Shown here one piece after another: positions 1 to 8,019 of a stretch of 49,258 nucleotides of DNA. Below the pieces are notes generated by a model. The model worked only from the letters and a program-made list of their open reading frames with translations. It was not told where the DNA came from and ran no database searches. Numbering within the stretch: the stretch's first letter is position 1; each line of letters opens with the position of its first letter. A program made the translations under genes and the position numbers. Source of the stretch: Actinoallomurus sp. (lineage in GTDB: Bacteria; Actinomycetota; Actinomycetes; Streptosporangiales; Streptosporangiaceae); the NCBI GenBank assembly GCA_025964685.1, contig JAOPYG010000264.1, positions 1-49,258 on the forward strand. Reading direction: 5' to 3'.

Positions 1-1553
1 CTGGACCGCCAGCGCCGCCGGGCTCGCGACGAGCGCGGGGCCGCTCGCGACGTGCACGCCGACCGGGGTCGACTCGGCGGTGCGCTGACCTGCTTGGCCG
101 GGTCGCCGGAGTAGCCGCCGAGCGTGACCTTGTTGGCCAGGTCGCCGAGGATGACCACGTTGTTCAGCTTCGAGCCGTCGGCCGGCAGCAGCTTCCCGTC
201 GTTCTTGAGCAGGACGAGCGAGTTGTCGGCGACCTTCTCGGCCAGGGCCTGGTGTTCGGGGCTCTGAATGACGTCCTTGCTGATCTTGGTGTACTCGACC
301 TGGTCCGGCGGGTCGAACTCCCCGGTCCGCATGCGGATGGTGAACAGCCGGACCAACGCGGTGTCCAGCACGCCCTCGCTCATGGCACCGGTCGCGATGG
401 CGTCCCTGATGTTCTGCGCCGTGGCCTCGGCGCCGGTGCAGTTGGCGTCTGTGCCGGCACGCAGCGCGTACGCCTGGCCGCCCGCCTGGCCGGACAGCGT
501 CGCGCCCGTAGTGGTGTTGGTCCAGGTCGGGTTGGACCTGTGATCGGTGGTCCAGCCGGGCGGCGCCCAGTCGTGGCCGCCTGGCGGGAGCTGCCACGTG
601 GTGCCGACCGCGCCGCAGTCGGAGGTGATGTAACCGCCGAAGCCGTACGTCCGCTGGGCGAGCTGGTTCACGGTGTAGGTGTCGGCCACGGCCGGGGTGC
701 CGTTGATGGCGTTGTAGGAGGTCATCAGGCCGGACACGTGGTCGTGCTCGATCAGGTCGCGGAACTGGGCGGTGTAGTACTCCCGCAGCGTCCGGTCGTC
801 GGTGTCGGAGCTGATCCCGGTCCGGTCGTTGTCGGTGTTGTTCAGCGCGTAGTGCTTGGCGGTGGAGGCGACCTTCAGGTACGGGGTCGTGGCCTTTCCA
901 TCCTTCGTCTGGCCCTGGTAGCCGTTGACGAACGCGCCCGCCATCTGCGCGACGAAGTACGGGTCCTCGCCGAACGCCTCGTCCGTACGGCCCCAGCGCG
1001 GGTCGCGGTCCAGGTTGACGGTCGGCGCCCAGTACGTCAGTGAGCCGTAGTCGTCCTTGGACGGGCCGATGTTGTTCGCGCCGACGCCCCACAGGGACTT
1101 GTCGAGAAAGCCGCGCGCCTCATCGGAGATCGCGGTCGTCTCGTCGTACATGAGATTCCGGTCCCACGACATGGACGAGGCGAAGTTGGTCGGGAAGCTC
1201 GTGGCCGGTACTCCACCCGAGGTCGAGCCGTGGTTGGTGTTGGCGCCGAGCGTGTTGACGCCGTGCTGGCCTTCGCTCCAGTAGGTGTACTGCTGGAGGC
1301 CCAGGCGCGGAATGGCCGGCGCGCTGTTGGTCTTGAGCTGTGCGACCTTCTCGTCGAGCGTCATCCGCGAGACCAGGTCCGCGGCGCGCTCCTCGAAGGA
1401 GTAGTGGGTGTCGAGGTAGATCGGCGTGGTGTCCGCGGGCTTGGCGTGCGCGGACGCCGCCGGCGCCGTGACGCCGGCCAGTCCGACCGTGCAGGCGAGT
1501 GAGCACGCGGCGGCGAGGAGGCGGCGCCACCGCGTGGACGTGCGTCGTTCCAT
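1..1553 (-). CDS. Glycoside hydrolase family 3 protein (beta-xylosidase/beta-glucosidase type), secreted, 3' end outside window
   Basis: The product is a secreted exo-acting glycosidase that should release terminal sugars from plant or fungal oligosaccharides. The ATG at 1553 opens an Arg-rich n-region, a hydrophobic stretch and an APAASAHA signal-peptidase site (about residues 1-36). The GH3 N-terminal barrel follows, with MTLDEKVAQL, the substrate-binding region DPRWGRTDEAFGEDPY, the KHYALNN motif and SDCGA, where Asp312 matches the family nucleophile. The second (alpha/beta) domain begins with SLVLLKNDGKLLP and LGGYSGDP. Near 81-87 the frame that makes a sensible protein appears to change: the last 75 bases read better (ESTPVGVHVASGPALVASP) in another frame. 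This is a possible frameshift or sequencing error. Family is sure; exact sugar specificity is not. Confidence 0.9.
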   Translation of the reverse strand, partial: MERRTSTRWRRLLAAACSLACTVGLAGVTAPAASAHAKPADTTPIYLDTHYSFEERAADLVSRMTLDEKVAQLKTNSAPAIPRLGLQQYTYWSEGQHGVNTLGANTNHGSTSGGVPATSFPTNFASSMSWDRNLMYDETTAISDEARGFLDKSLWGVGANNIGPSKDDYGSLTYWAPTVNLDRDPRWGRTDEAFGEDPYFVAQMAGAFVNGYQGQTKDGKATTPYLKVASTAKHYALNNTDNDRTGISSDTDDRTLREYYTAQFRDLIEHDHVSGLMTSYNAINGTPAVADTYTVNQLAQRTYGFGGYITSDCGAVGTTWQLPPGGHDWAPPGWTTDHRSNPTWTNTTTGATLSGQAGGQAYALRAGTDANCTGAEATAQNIRDAIATGAMSEGVLDTALVRLFTIRMRTGEFDPPDQVEYTKISKDVIQSPEHQALAEKVADNSLVLLKNDGKLLPADGSKLNNVVILGDLANKVTLGGYSGDPAKQVSAPPSRPRSACTSRAAPRSSRARRRWRS

Positions 1554-1653
1554 GAGTTGACTCCGTGATCACAGCTCTGGCCGGTGTCTTTGGGGTGCGC
1601 AAACATCGGACAGATGCAGGCGGGGTTGGGGCGAATTTGCGCGATTCAGACCA

Positions 1654-1682
1654 TGGTTACGACGAAATAACACGCAAGTCAA
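1654..1682 (-). promoter_or_regulatory. Promoter for the GH3 gene
   Basis: On the minus strand TTGACT (1677-1682) is followed after 17 bases by TAACCA (1654-1659), about 100 bases upstream of the GH3 start. It is a good match to a housekeeping sigma promoter. Inferred from sequence only. Confidence 0.5.
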
Positions 1683-1802
1683 CGGCTTGTTAGGGGTAGT
1701 GGTCGGATGTCTCGGTCGGCTCTTGGCCCCCGGCACGCGTATCCGTCGACCAGGACCTGGTCGGCACGGGTCGTGACGGCCGCACGGGCCCGGAGGCGGG
1801 AA

Positions 1803-1814
1803 GACAACGTTGTC
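1803..1814. promoter_or_regulatory. LacI-family-type operator palindrome
   Basis: GACAACGTTGTC is a perfect 12-base palindrome with the central CG typical of LacI-family operators, a form often found upstream of actinobacterial sugar-utilisation genes. It lies about 120 bases upstream of the GH3 -35 box. No LacI gene is in the window, so the regulator would be encoded elsewhere. Confidence 0.5.
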
Positions 1815-2055
1815 ACCAACGGAGAGCAAGGTCCGCCCAAGATCAAGGGCCATGTCGTGACCCTTGCCGGGGGTGCGACACGGGCGGCCAGGGAGGAGGG
1901 ACCCGATGAGGCCCCTGCCGCGACAGGGATAAAAGAGGCAAAGGTGGCATTTCTAGCAAGGCGGAGATTTTGCTTATCGCGCTCCCCCGGCAGTACTATC
2001 GAAGGTACGCACAAATGTCCTTTTCGGCCTGTCCTTAAATGATCAGAGGCGATCA

Positions 2056-3312
2056 GTGGGAGTACGGGATGCATTGCACCGAGTGGCGAATGAGCGACGG
2101 TCACTGAACCTCCGCGCACCCGCCATGGTGGCGTCCCTTCCCGACGCGGTGCGCTCCCTGGTGGCGGACCGCGCCGAACTCCACCGGCTCGCGAGGGCCC
2201 AGGGGGCCTTGCGGCACGTCGCCATGCTCGTCGCCCGCGGGATCTCACCTCCTGAGGCCTTCCGGGCGATCGCCGCCGAGCTGGGCACCCTCGTCAGAGC
2301 GGACTGCACGGCCATCAACCGCTACGAAGCCGACCAGTCGGCGACCGTGGTCGCTCACTGGTCCGACCCTGGGTCCCCCGACGTCATCACCCGGCTCAGC
2401 GGGCGTTGGCCGATCGGCAGCGACACCGCGGCCGCGGCCGTACGGCGGACCGGAGCGCCGAAACGACGCAGTAGCGAGCACATCAGCGGCGAGATCGGCC
2501 AGTGGGCCAGGTCGTACGGGATCGGCCACATCGTCTCCTGCCCCGTCTGGGTGGAAGCCCGCCTCTGGGGAGAAGTAGCGGTGATGTTCCGCGGTGACTC
2601 CCCTCCGCCGCACCGGACCGAGGAACGTCTCAACGACTTCGTCGAGCTGGTCGCCTGCACGATCGCGCAGGCCAAGAGCCGAGCCGATCTGATCGACTCG
2701 CGCACACGGGTCATCGCCGCCTCCGACGCGACCCGCCGCCGCATCGAACGCGATCTGCACGACGGCGTACAGCAGCACCTGACCTCGATCAATTACGACG
2801 TTCGCGCGGCGGTGTCGGCCGTCCCGCCCGATCAGGCCGAACTCAAGCGGCAACTGTCGAGCACCGCCGAGGACCTGTCCGTGGTCCTTTCCGAACTCCA
2901 GGAGATCGCCCGAGGCCTGCATCCCGCCGTGCTCAGCAAGTCCGGACTGGACGCCGCACTGAAAATGCTCGCCCGCCGTTCCCCGGTCCCCGTCGATCTG
3001 CAGGCGAGCCTGTCCGGTCCCCTCCCCGAGCAGGTCGAGGTGACCATTTACTACATCGTGTGCGAAGCACTGACCAATGTGCTCAAGCACGCGCACGCCT
3101 CCAAGGTGCATGTCGACCTCTCCCGGGCCGACGGCCAGATCCGTCTCTCCGTCAGCGACGATGGCCTCGGCGGAGCGGCCGTCGGGCACGGGTCGGGCCT
3201 GATGGGCCTCAATGACCGCGTCGACGCCCTCGAGGGCACGATGCGGCTGATGAGCCCCGCCGGAGAGGGCACCTCCCTGCAGATCACCATCCCCGTCAAA
3301 GCGCACGCCTGA
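2056..3312 (+). CDS. GAF-domain sensor histidine kinase (HisKA_3 type)
   Basis: This is a 418-residue soluble two-component kinase of the NarL/DesK-like class. A GAF domain covers about residues 55-205 (small-ligand or redox sensing), followed by a HisKA_3 dimerisation domain with ATRRRIERDLHDGVQQHL, in which His235 is the predicted phosphorylated residue. A C-terminal HATPase has the N-box ALTNVLKHAHA and the G-box VSDDGLGGA. No membrane segment is evident, so it probably senses a cytoplasmic signal. The GTG start at 2056 is chosen because GAGG lies six bases upstream. No response regulator is adjacent; the kinase appears orphan in this window and its partner is probably a LuxR-type regulator elsewhere. 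Confidence 0.9.
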   Translation: MGVRDALHRVANERRSLNLRAPAMVASLPDAVRSLVADRAELHRLARAQGALRHVAMLVARGISPPEAFRAIAAELGTLVRADCTAINRYEADQSATVVAHWSDPGSPDVITRLSGRWPIGSDTAAAAVRRTGAPKRRSSEHISGEIGQWARSYGIGHIVSCPVWVEARLWGEVAVMFRGDSPPPHRTEERLNDFVELVACTIAQAKSRADLIDSRTRVIAASDATRRRIERDLHDGVQQHLTSINYDVRAAVSAVPPDQAELKRQLSSTAEDLSVVLSELQEIARGLHPAVLSKSGLDAALKMLARRSPVPVDLQASLSGPLPEQVEVTIYYIVCEALTNVLKHAHASKVHVDLSRADGQIRLSVSDDGLGGAAVGHGSGLMGLNDRVDALEGTMRLMSPAGEGTSLQITIPVKAHA

Positions 3313-3316
3313 CCCG

Positions 3317-4576
3317 TCAGGGCCGGCCGTGGACGACGACGCCGGTCTCCTGCTCCGCGGGCGCCCCCGGCTGGGCGAACATCGTGCTGCCGAGGACGAC
3401 GAGCCCGCAGGCCAGCAGCGGTGTGGCCAGGACGAACGGGCGGCGGATCCTCCTCGCCGGCGTCTCGACCCAGCGGAACGACGCGAATCCCAGCGCCAGG
3501 GTGACGACGATCTCGGTGGCCTGAAGAAGAGGACGGTCGAGCCGCGACCACCGATGGGTCGCGTAGACGTGGACGGGCCAGTGCCACAGGTACAGCGAAT
3601 AGCTGAGCCGCCCGATCCACACCACCGGTCGCGCGCCCAGCACCCGTGCGAGCATCGAGCCGGGCACGGCCACCAGATGGACGATGACGATCGCCGCCGA
3701 CACACCGGCGAGGAGCAGACCGCCCTCGTACAGCCATCCGGTCTGGATGCCGGCGGTCGCCCACAGCGCGGCCAGGACGGTGACGGCGAGGGCGAGCACC
3801 GGCCGTGCCACCCCGCGCCGCCGCGCCGGCAGCCACCGGTCCCAGGTGCCGTCCGGACCTGGGGCGGAGCGGGTGAGGACCAGCGCGCACAGCACGCCCA
3901 GCAGAAGCGCCCCGCACCTGGTGTCGGTGCCGAGGTAGACCCGGTCAGAGCCCTCGGACCGGAAGAGCAGCATGCCCGTGGCGTACGACGCCGCCGCGCC
4001 CACACCGGCCACCGCCGCCAGTACCCGGCGGGAGCGGGTGGTCACCAGCACGGCGATGAACAGGAGCGGCCAGACCAGGTAGAACTGTTCCTCCACCGCG
4101 AGCGACCACAGGTGGATCAGCGGTGTTCCGTTGACGAGGGCTCCCCAGTAGCCCAGGTCCGCGAAGATCGCGTACCAGTTGGAGACATAGATCAGCGCCA
4201 TGACGGTCTGGGCGTCGGTCGTGGACCGCAGCTCGGGCAACGCGCCGAGCCGGAGCCACACCTGGACGGCGACCAGCACCACCATGACGGCCGGAAGCAA
4301 CCGCCGTGCCCGTCGTCCCCAGAACCGCGCCCAGTCGATGGACCCGGTCCGGTGCCACTCCATCAGCAGCAGGCGGGTGATGACATAGCCGGAGATGACG
4401 AAGAAAAGGTCGACGCCCAGGAACCCGCCGGGCACGCCGAGTCCGAAGTGAAAGGCGATCACGCCGGCCACCGCGACCGCGCGGAGGCCGTCGACCGCCC
4501 CGATCCGCCCGCTCCCGTCCGGCCCGAGCGTCCTGACCGGTTCGGCCACCAGGACGAGTCTGCCTCGACGGCTCAT
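3317..4576 (-). CDS. Acyltransferase family 3 membrane protein (OafA/YrhL-like), no fused SGNH domain
   Basis: This 419-residue integral membrane protein moves acyl groups, usually acetyl, across the membrane onto sugars of surface glycans. It begins with the family signature GAVDGLRAVAVAGVIAFHFG, whose His is conserved as catalytic, followed by GGFLGVDLFFVISGYVITRLL and about ten hydrophobic segments. SLAVEEQFYLVWP and RLSYSLYLWHWPV are further hallmarks. Many OafA proteins carry a C-terminal SGNH esterase domain; here the protein ends shortly after the last membrane segment. Separate SGNH proteins lie directly upstream on the same strand (4868-5692) and beyond (5850-6770). I chose the ATG at 4576 because the open frame upstream is Arg/Ser-rich and not protein-like. 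Confidence 0.9.
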   Translation of the reverse strand: MSRRGRLVLVAEPVRTLGPDGSGRIGAVDGLRAVAVAGVIAFHFGLGVPGGFLGVDLFFVISGYVITRLLLMEWHRTGSIDWARFWGRRARRLLPAVMVVLVAVQVWLRLGALPELRSTTDAQTVMALIYVSNWYAIFADLGYWGALVNGTPLIHLWSLAVEEQFYLVWPLLFIAVLVTTRSRRVLAAVAGVGAAASYATGMLLFRSEGSDRVYLGTDTRCGALLLGVLCALVLTRSAPGPDGTWDRWLPARRRGVARPVLALAVTVLAALWATAGIQTGWLYEGGLLLAGVSAAIVIVHLVAVPGSMLARVLGARPVVWIGRLSYSLYLWHWPVHVYATHRWSRLDRPLLQATEIVVTLALGFASFRWVETPARRIRRPFVLATPLLACGLVVLGSTMFAQPGAPAEQETGVVVHGRP

Positions 4577-4583
4577 GCGCGGG

Positions 4584-4811
4584 TCAGCGTACGTACAGGT
4601 CGAGTATGGGTACGCCCGCCTTGTCGTAGTCGTTCTCACATCGGTACTCGCGCGCCTGGCGGCGGCCGACCAGGCTCTGCCCGGCGCCCTGGCAGGCACC
4701 GAGGGACCGGTAGACCTTGACGAAGCGCCAGTCCGCGGCGCTCGCCCGCGCCAGGGGGGCCGGCCCCGCCGCGAGCACACCGGCGATGAGCACGAGAGCA
4801 CGAATGGTCAT
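4584..4811 (-). CDS. Small secreted protein, unknown function
   Basis: A 75-residue protein. The first 26 residues form a clear signal peptide (MTIRALVLIAGVLAAG, then ARASA), leaving about 50 mature residues with two cysteines (GACQG and YRCEN) that could form one disulfide. It ends only eight bases before the acyltransferase start and follows the SGNH lipoprotein gene on the same strand, so the three are probably one transcript. I do not recognise a family. Position and export suggest an extracytoplasmic role near the acylation proteins, but this is inference. Confidence 0.65.
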   Translation of the reverse strand: MTIRALVLIAGVLAAGPAPLARASAADWRFVKVYRSLGACQGAGQSLVGRRQAREYRCENDYDKAGVPILDLYVR

Positions 4812-4867
4812 GGGAATTACCTGCCTTCATCGGTGGGAACGCCTGCCGAACGCACGGTTCAGGCGGC

Positions 4868-5692
4868 TTACCTACGTGGACGGGAAAGGTCGGCCTGAAT
4901 GGAGTTGAGGATCCAGGTGCCGAGCCGGTCGTGGGCGGCACGCGACGGATGGCCTGTGTCGTCATAGACCTGGATGCCGGCGGTCTCACCGGGACAGACC
5001 TTCCGCGCGGTGCAGAGCTGGCCGTGCAGATCGAGCAGACCGGCGCGCGGGTTCCGCTGAACGGCGGCGCGGACCGCGGCGTTCATCGCATCGGAGTTCG
5101 CCCGTGACGCGTCGGTGTTGTCGATGACCGTCGGCAGGTAGACCTTGGCGCCGCCGGCGCTGAGCACGCCGACGGCCCGGTCCACCTGCGCGTCGAACCG
5201 TCGCCGGAAGACCGGATCGGTGATGGACCGCACACCGTCGTGGCCGGGCAGTTGCTGGGAGTCCTGGCCGTCCCAGTAGCCCACCTCGAGCAGAGCCGCC
5301 GTCGGCCGGTACCGGGTCACCAGGTCCCGCCAGCGCTCCGGCCAGCGGTTGCACTGTGCCGGTGCCGCGATCATCCTGCCCTGCCTGCGGATACGGGCAG
5401 GCTGCATCAGGCCGCAGCCGGGCTCGCCCGCGTTCACCACGACGTTGCGGCGGTCGCGGTCGGCGTCGGCCGCGCCGACGCCGAGGTTGCGGGCCCAGGA
5501 GTCGCCGACCACGAGGAGCCGCAGGCCACGGACGGACGGCGCGAGCGACGTGTCGCCCAGCGGGACCCCCGCCGCGGCCGGTCCCGGCGCGCGGTCCTCG
5601 GCGTCGCGTGCGGCACATCCTCCCACCGCCAGGACGGCGGCCAGCAGGCCGGCGCTCATCGCGGCGTGGCAGGAAGAATGGTTCACGCGCAT
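4868..5692 (-). CDS. SGNH/GDSL-family esterase, lipoprotein
   Basis: A 274-residue protein with a lipoprotein signal: a hydrophobic stretch ends in the lipobox AVGGC, so the mature protein should be lipid-anchored outside the membrane. The SGNH block I motif is VVGDSWARNL, with Ser as nucleophile. A glycine/cysteine block (GEPGCGLM) follows, and DDTGHPSRAAHDRLG supplies the Asp-x-x-His of block V. This resembles the SGNH domain that is commonly fused to the C-terminus of acyltransferase-3 proteins, and the separate acyltransferase lies just downstream. I infer that it acts as the extracytoplasmic acyl-transfer or deacetylase partner. Family is sure; the glycan substrate is unknown. Confidence 0.85.
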   Translation of the reverse strand: MRVNHSSCHAAMSAGLLAAVLAVGGCAARDAEDRAPGPAAAGVPLGDTSLAPSVRGLRLLVVGDSWARNLGVGAADADRDRRNVVVNAGEPGCGLMQPARIRRQGRMIAAPAQCNRWPERWRDLVTRYRPTAALLEVGYWDGQDSQQLPGHDGVRSITDPVFRRRFDAQVDRAVGVLSAGGAKVYLPTVIDNTDASRANSDAMNAAVRAAVQRNPRAGLLDLHGQLCTARKVCPGETAGIQVYDDTGHPSRAAHDRLGTWILNSIQADLSRPRR

Positions 5693-5849
5693 TACCCCCC
5701 GAGCGCTGATATCCGCGAACCCAACCTACGTCGGCGCAAATACTCGCGGGCAAATAATGCCAATGCCATAGGTCAATAGGTTTTCAAAGAATCGCGCCGC
5801 ACGGGCGTCCGCCTCTAAGGCGAATTCCAGGCGACTAAAGTGCCCCGCT

Positions 5850-6770
5850 GTGAGCAGAAAATCCGAACCGGAAACAGTCCGAAAGCACCTGCCAAAAACC
5901 GCGAAATCGGTGGTCGGCCGGATTACGCACCCGCCGTTGCTGCTGTCGTTGGCACTGGCGGTCGGCGCGTACGGTTCGCCGGCCGAGGCACGGACGGACC
6001 CCCCTCCGCCGCACCACATGAACCTGCCGAAGCCGACACCTCCGGGCGGCGACAACCTGCCCTTCGTCATGCGTGGCTCCTCCACGCGGCCCTCGGCGCC
6101 GACCGTGGCCGTGATCGGCGACTCGGTGGCGCGCGACTACGCCTACTACCTCGCCCAGCGTCTCGGACCGCGCGGTGTGCGTGTCATCGACGGGGCGTTG
6201 TCGGGCTGCCCGGTGGGAACTCTGCCGCTCTTCTCCTCGCTCCACGGCGTGACGAAGCGGCTGCGAGACGGGGCCTGTCCGACGATCGTGGTGAACAAGC
6301 AACAGGCCCTGCTCACCCGATTCGCCCCGAAACTCATCTTCTGGCAGTCGATCACTGAGATCTGGGACATCGATGCCGGCACGCTGAGAGTGCCGTCGGG
6401 TTCGCCCGAGTGGGGCAGAAAGGTGATGGCGGAGTGGGATGACACCCTCCGCCGGATCACCCGCGGCGGCGCCCAGGTGGTGGTGATCCTTCCGCTCTGG
6501 TACGAGCACGGCTCACCCCACCGGCTCGACGAACCCGGGCCCAGCGTCGAAAAGCTCCGCGACCTCTACACCCGGTGGGCGGCCGGTCGCGGGGTGGCCG
6601 TGGTCGACGTGGCTCCGCTCGTCTGCCCGTCCGGTCCACCCTGCGGACTGGTGAACGGGATCGACTTCCGGCCGGACGCGACGCACTACGACGATCCCGG
6701 CGGTGCCCAGGTCGCCGCCTACCTCGAGTCCCACGTTCCCGCCCTGGCGCGCCTCGCCCGCGGAGCCTGA
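5850..6770 (+). CDS. SGNH hydrolase, exported or membrane-anchored
   Basis: A 306-residue protein read divergently from the SGNH lipoprotein. An N-terminal basic segment and a hydrophobic stretch (PPLLLSLALAVGAYG) form a signal peptide or anchor, followed by a Pro-rich linker. The catalytic domain has VIGDSVARDYAYYLA (Ser nucleophile), a Gly-Cys block (GALSGCPVG) and RPDATHYDDPGG, giving the Asp-x-x-His pair. It is the same fold class as the OafA C-terminal domain. With the acyltransferase and the lipoprotein it makes a three-part locus for glycan acyl modification, though the precise reaction is not shown. The GTG start at 5850 is the first codon of a sensible signal sequence. Confidence 0.85.
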   Translation: MSRKSEPETVRKHLPKTAKSVVGRITHPPLLLSLALAVGAYGSPAEARTDPPPPHHMNLPKPTPPGGDNLPFVMRGSSTRPSAPTVAVIGDSVARDYAYYLAQRLGPRGVRVIDGALSGCPVGTLPLFSSLHGVTKRLRDGACPTIVVNKQQALLTRFAPKLIFWQSITEIWDIDAGTLRVPSGSPEWGRKVMAEWDDTLRRITRGGAQVVVILPLWYEHGSPHRLDEPGPSVEKLRDLYTRWAAGRGVAVVDVAPLVCPSGPPCGLVNGIDFRPDATHYDDPGGAQVAAYLESHVPALARLARGA

Positions 6771-6801
6771 TCCGGTTTTCATGCTAAGCCGGTAGGGATA
6801 G

Positions 6802-6831
6802 TTGACTTCCTAGAAGACGGCGTGTTTTCAT
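6802..6831 (+). promoter_or_regulatory. Promoter of the sulfonate operon, giving a leaderless transcript
   Basis: TTGACT (6802-6807) and TTTCAT (6826-6831) are separated by 18 bases. A start seven bases after the -10 box would be the A of the leader-peptide ATG at 6838, so the message would begin with the leader ORF and have no 5' UTR. The preceding CTAAGCCGGTAGGGATAG (6784-6801) is a plausible regulator site. Confidence 0.5.
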
Positions 6832-6837
6832 CCTGAT

Positions 6838-6915
6838 ATGCGCGCTCGGCCTGCTCTCATCCGCCGACGGCACGTGGACCTGGTCCGGGTCACGGCCGCC
6901 CGCTGTCGCGTCTGA
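6838..6915 (+). CDS. Leader peptide of the sulfonate operon (cysteine-responsive type)
   Basis: A 25-codon ORF too short for routine calling. The peptide has the block IRRRHVDLVRVTAARCRV at its C-terminal end. This matches the actinobacterial leader-peptide family with an RRHVDL...CR core that sits upstream of sulfur-assimilation genes and is thought to act by ribosome behaviour at the late cysteine codon. Here the TGT is codon 23 of 25. The promoter position predicts a leaderless mRNA. The first substrate-uptake gene starts 69 bases after its stop. A seven-base complement (6841-6847 against 6971-6977) could join the leader start to the ribosome site of that gene. The identification rests on the motif plus the sulfur-related context. 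Confidence 0.8.
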   Translation: MRARPALIRRRHVDLVRVTAARCRV

Positions 6916-6984
6916 CGCCTCTCCCCGTCGTCTTTCCTCTTCCGCCCCGAGGGCGACCCCAGCCCGATAGGAGCGCGTTTCGCC

Positions 6985-8019
6985 ATGCCCAGAAAATCCA
7001 TTGTGGCCGGAATGGCCGGAGTCGCCGCGCTGGCGCTCTCCGCTGGAATGGCCGGTTGCGGTGCCTCCGCCGACAGCAGCGGGCCCGTACTCAAGATCGG
7101 CTATTTCCAGGGTGCCGTCGCCGGCCCCGAGGCGGTGGTCGCCGCCAACCCCGATCTCGCCTCGCACGTCAAGTCCACGATTCAGCTCCGCCCCATCGAC
7201 AGCGGTGTGGCCGGAATGGCGCAACTACGCGCGGGCGCCTTCCCGGTGGTGTCCGGAGTGGGCAATCCGCCCTTCGTCGGCGCCTTCGCCTCCGGCACCG
7301 ACGTCGAGGCGGTGTTCGTCGAGAGCATCGACGAGTCCGGGCTGGTCGTCGACGACGCGATCCGGTCGAACGCCGACCTCAAGAAGGTCGGGGTTCTGGT
7401 CGGTTCCACCCTCGACTTCCAGCTCCGCGGCTGGCTGAGCTCCCAGAAGCTGACCGACAGGGTGCAGGTCGCCAGCTTCGCGAGCGAGGCCGCCGAGGCC
7501 GCGGCGTGGAAGTCCGGGAAGATCGACTCGGTCTACATCAGCCAGGCGTACCTGCTGGACCTGAAGAAACACGGTGGCCGCGTCCTCACGACCGCGACGG
7601 ACGTCGCGCGGCTGGGGTACGCCGCGGTCAACATGCTCGCGGTGGACAAGGCCTACGCCAAACGGAACCCCGCCGTCGTACAGCAGCTCGTCTGCCAGGT
7701 CGCCAAGGCCCAGACCCTGGTCAAGGGCCCACAGGCGGCGAAGTACGTCACGCCGGCGAGCCGGTTCCTCGGAGTGAAAGCGGCCGACGCGATCGCGGCC
7801 ACCGGGGACTACCCGTACGTTCCGCAGGCCGAGGAGACCGGCTGGCTCCAGGGGCCGGACGGCACGGCCGCCTCGGGCAAGCTCGCCAAGAACTTCCAGC
7901 TCACCGGGCAGTTCCTGGTCACCCAGGGCCGGGCGAAGTCCGTCCCGCCCATCGACCTGATCGCCGCGCACATCGACCCGTCCTTCTGGGCCAAGGCACA
8001 GTCGGGCGGCTGCGCGTGA
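6985..8019 (+). CDS. ssuA: ABC transporter substrate-binding lipoprotein, sulfonate/taurine type
   Basis: A 344-residue extracytoplasmic binding protein that should capture alkanesulfonates or taurine. It has a lipoprotein signal with lipobox MAGC (Cys25), then LKIGYFQGAVAGPEAVV, the opening beta strand of the SsuA/TauA/NrtA family. Segments such as LRAGAFPVVSGVGNPPFVGA and the internal WKSGKIDSVYISQAY fit the periplasmic-binding-protein type 2 fold. GATAGGAG provides a ribosome site. The ATPase gene overlaps its stop by four bases and the operon ends with a TauD-like dioxygenase, which argues for a sulfonate, not nitrate, substrate. The exact sulfonate cannot be told. Confidence 0.85.
   Translation: MPRKSIVAGMAGVAALALSAGMAGCGASADSSGPVLKIGYFQGAVAGPEAVVAANPDLASHVKSTIQLRPIDSGVAGMAQLRAGAFPVVSGVGNPPFVGAFASGTDVEAVFVESIDESGLVVDDAIRSNADLKKVGVLVGSTLDFQLRGWLSSQKLTDRVQVASFASEAAEAAAWKSGKIDSVYISQAYLLDLKKHGGRVLTTATDVARLGYAAVNMLAVDKAYAKRNPAVVQQLVCQVAKAQTLVKGPQAAKYVTPASRFLGVKAADAIAATGDYPYVPQAEETGWLQGPDGTAASGKLAKNFQLTGQFLVTQGRAKSVPPIDLIAAHIDPSFWAKAQSGGCA

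Larger units (their letters stand above)
1554..2055. other. Gene-poor divergent intergenic region
   Basis: About 500 bases lie between the divergent GH3 gene and the sensor kinase gene. The stretch contains a good minus-strand promoter for the GH3 gene and a 12-base LacI-type palindrome, both listed separately. Short open frames on both strands here lack a plausible ribosome site and recognisable protein features, so I do not call them genes. Just before the kinase start, GATCAG is repeated directly (2041-2056) with no assigned role. Confidence 0.6.

Noticed and set aside
1707..2042. A 111-codon plus-strand frame in the GH3/kinase gap
   Set aside because: No clear ribosome site, no domain, and it runs over the LacI-type palindrome. 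Composition is not protein-like.
2245..4005. Minus-strand open frame opposite the sensor kinase and part of the acyltransferase
   Set aside because: It is antisense over two genes with clear domains and has a low-complexity Arg/Ser/Pro composition.
4577..4801. Upstream extension of the acyltransferase frame to 4801
   Set aside because: The extra 75 codons are Arg/Ser-rich and overlap the small secreted protein gene, which has a real signal peptide. The ATG at 4576 gives the standard family start.
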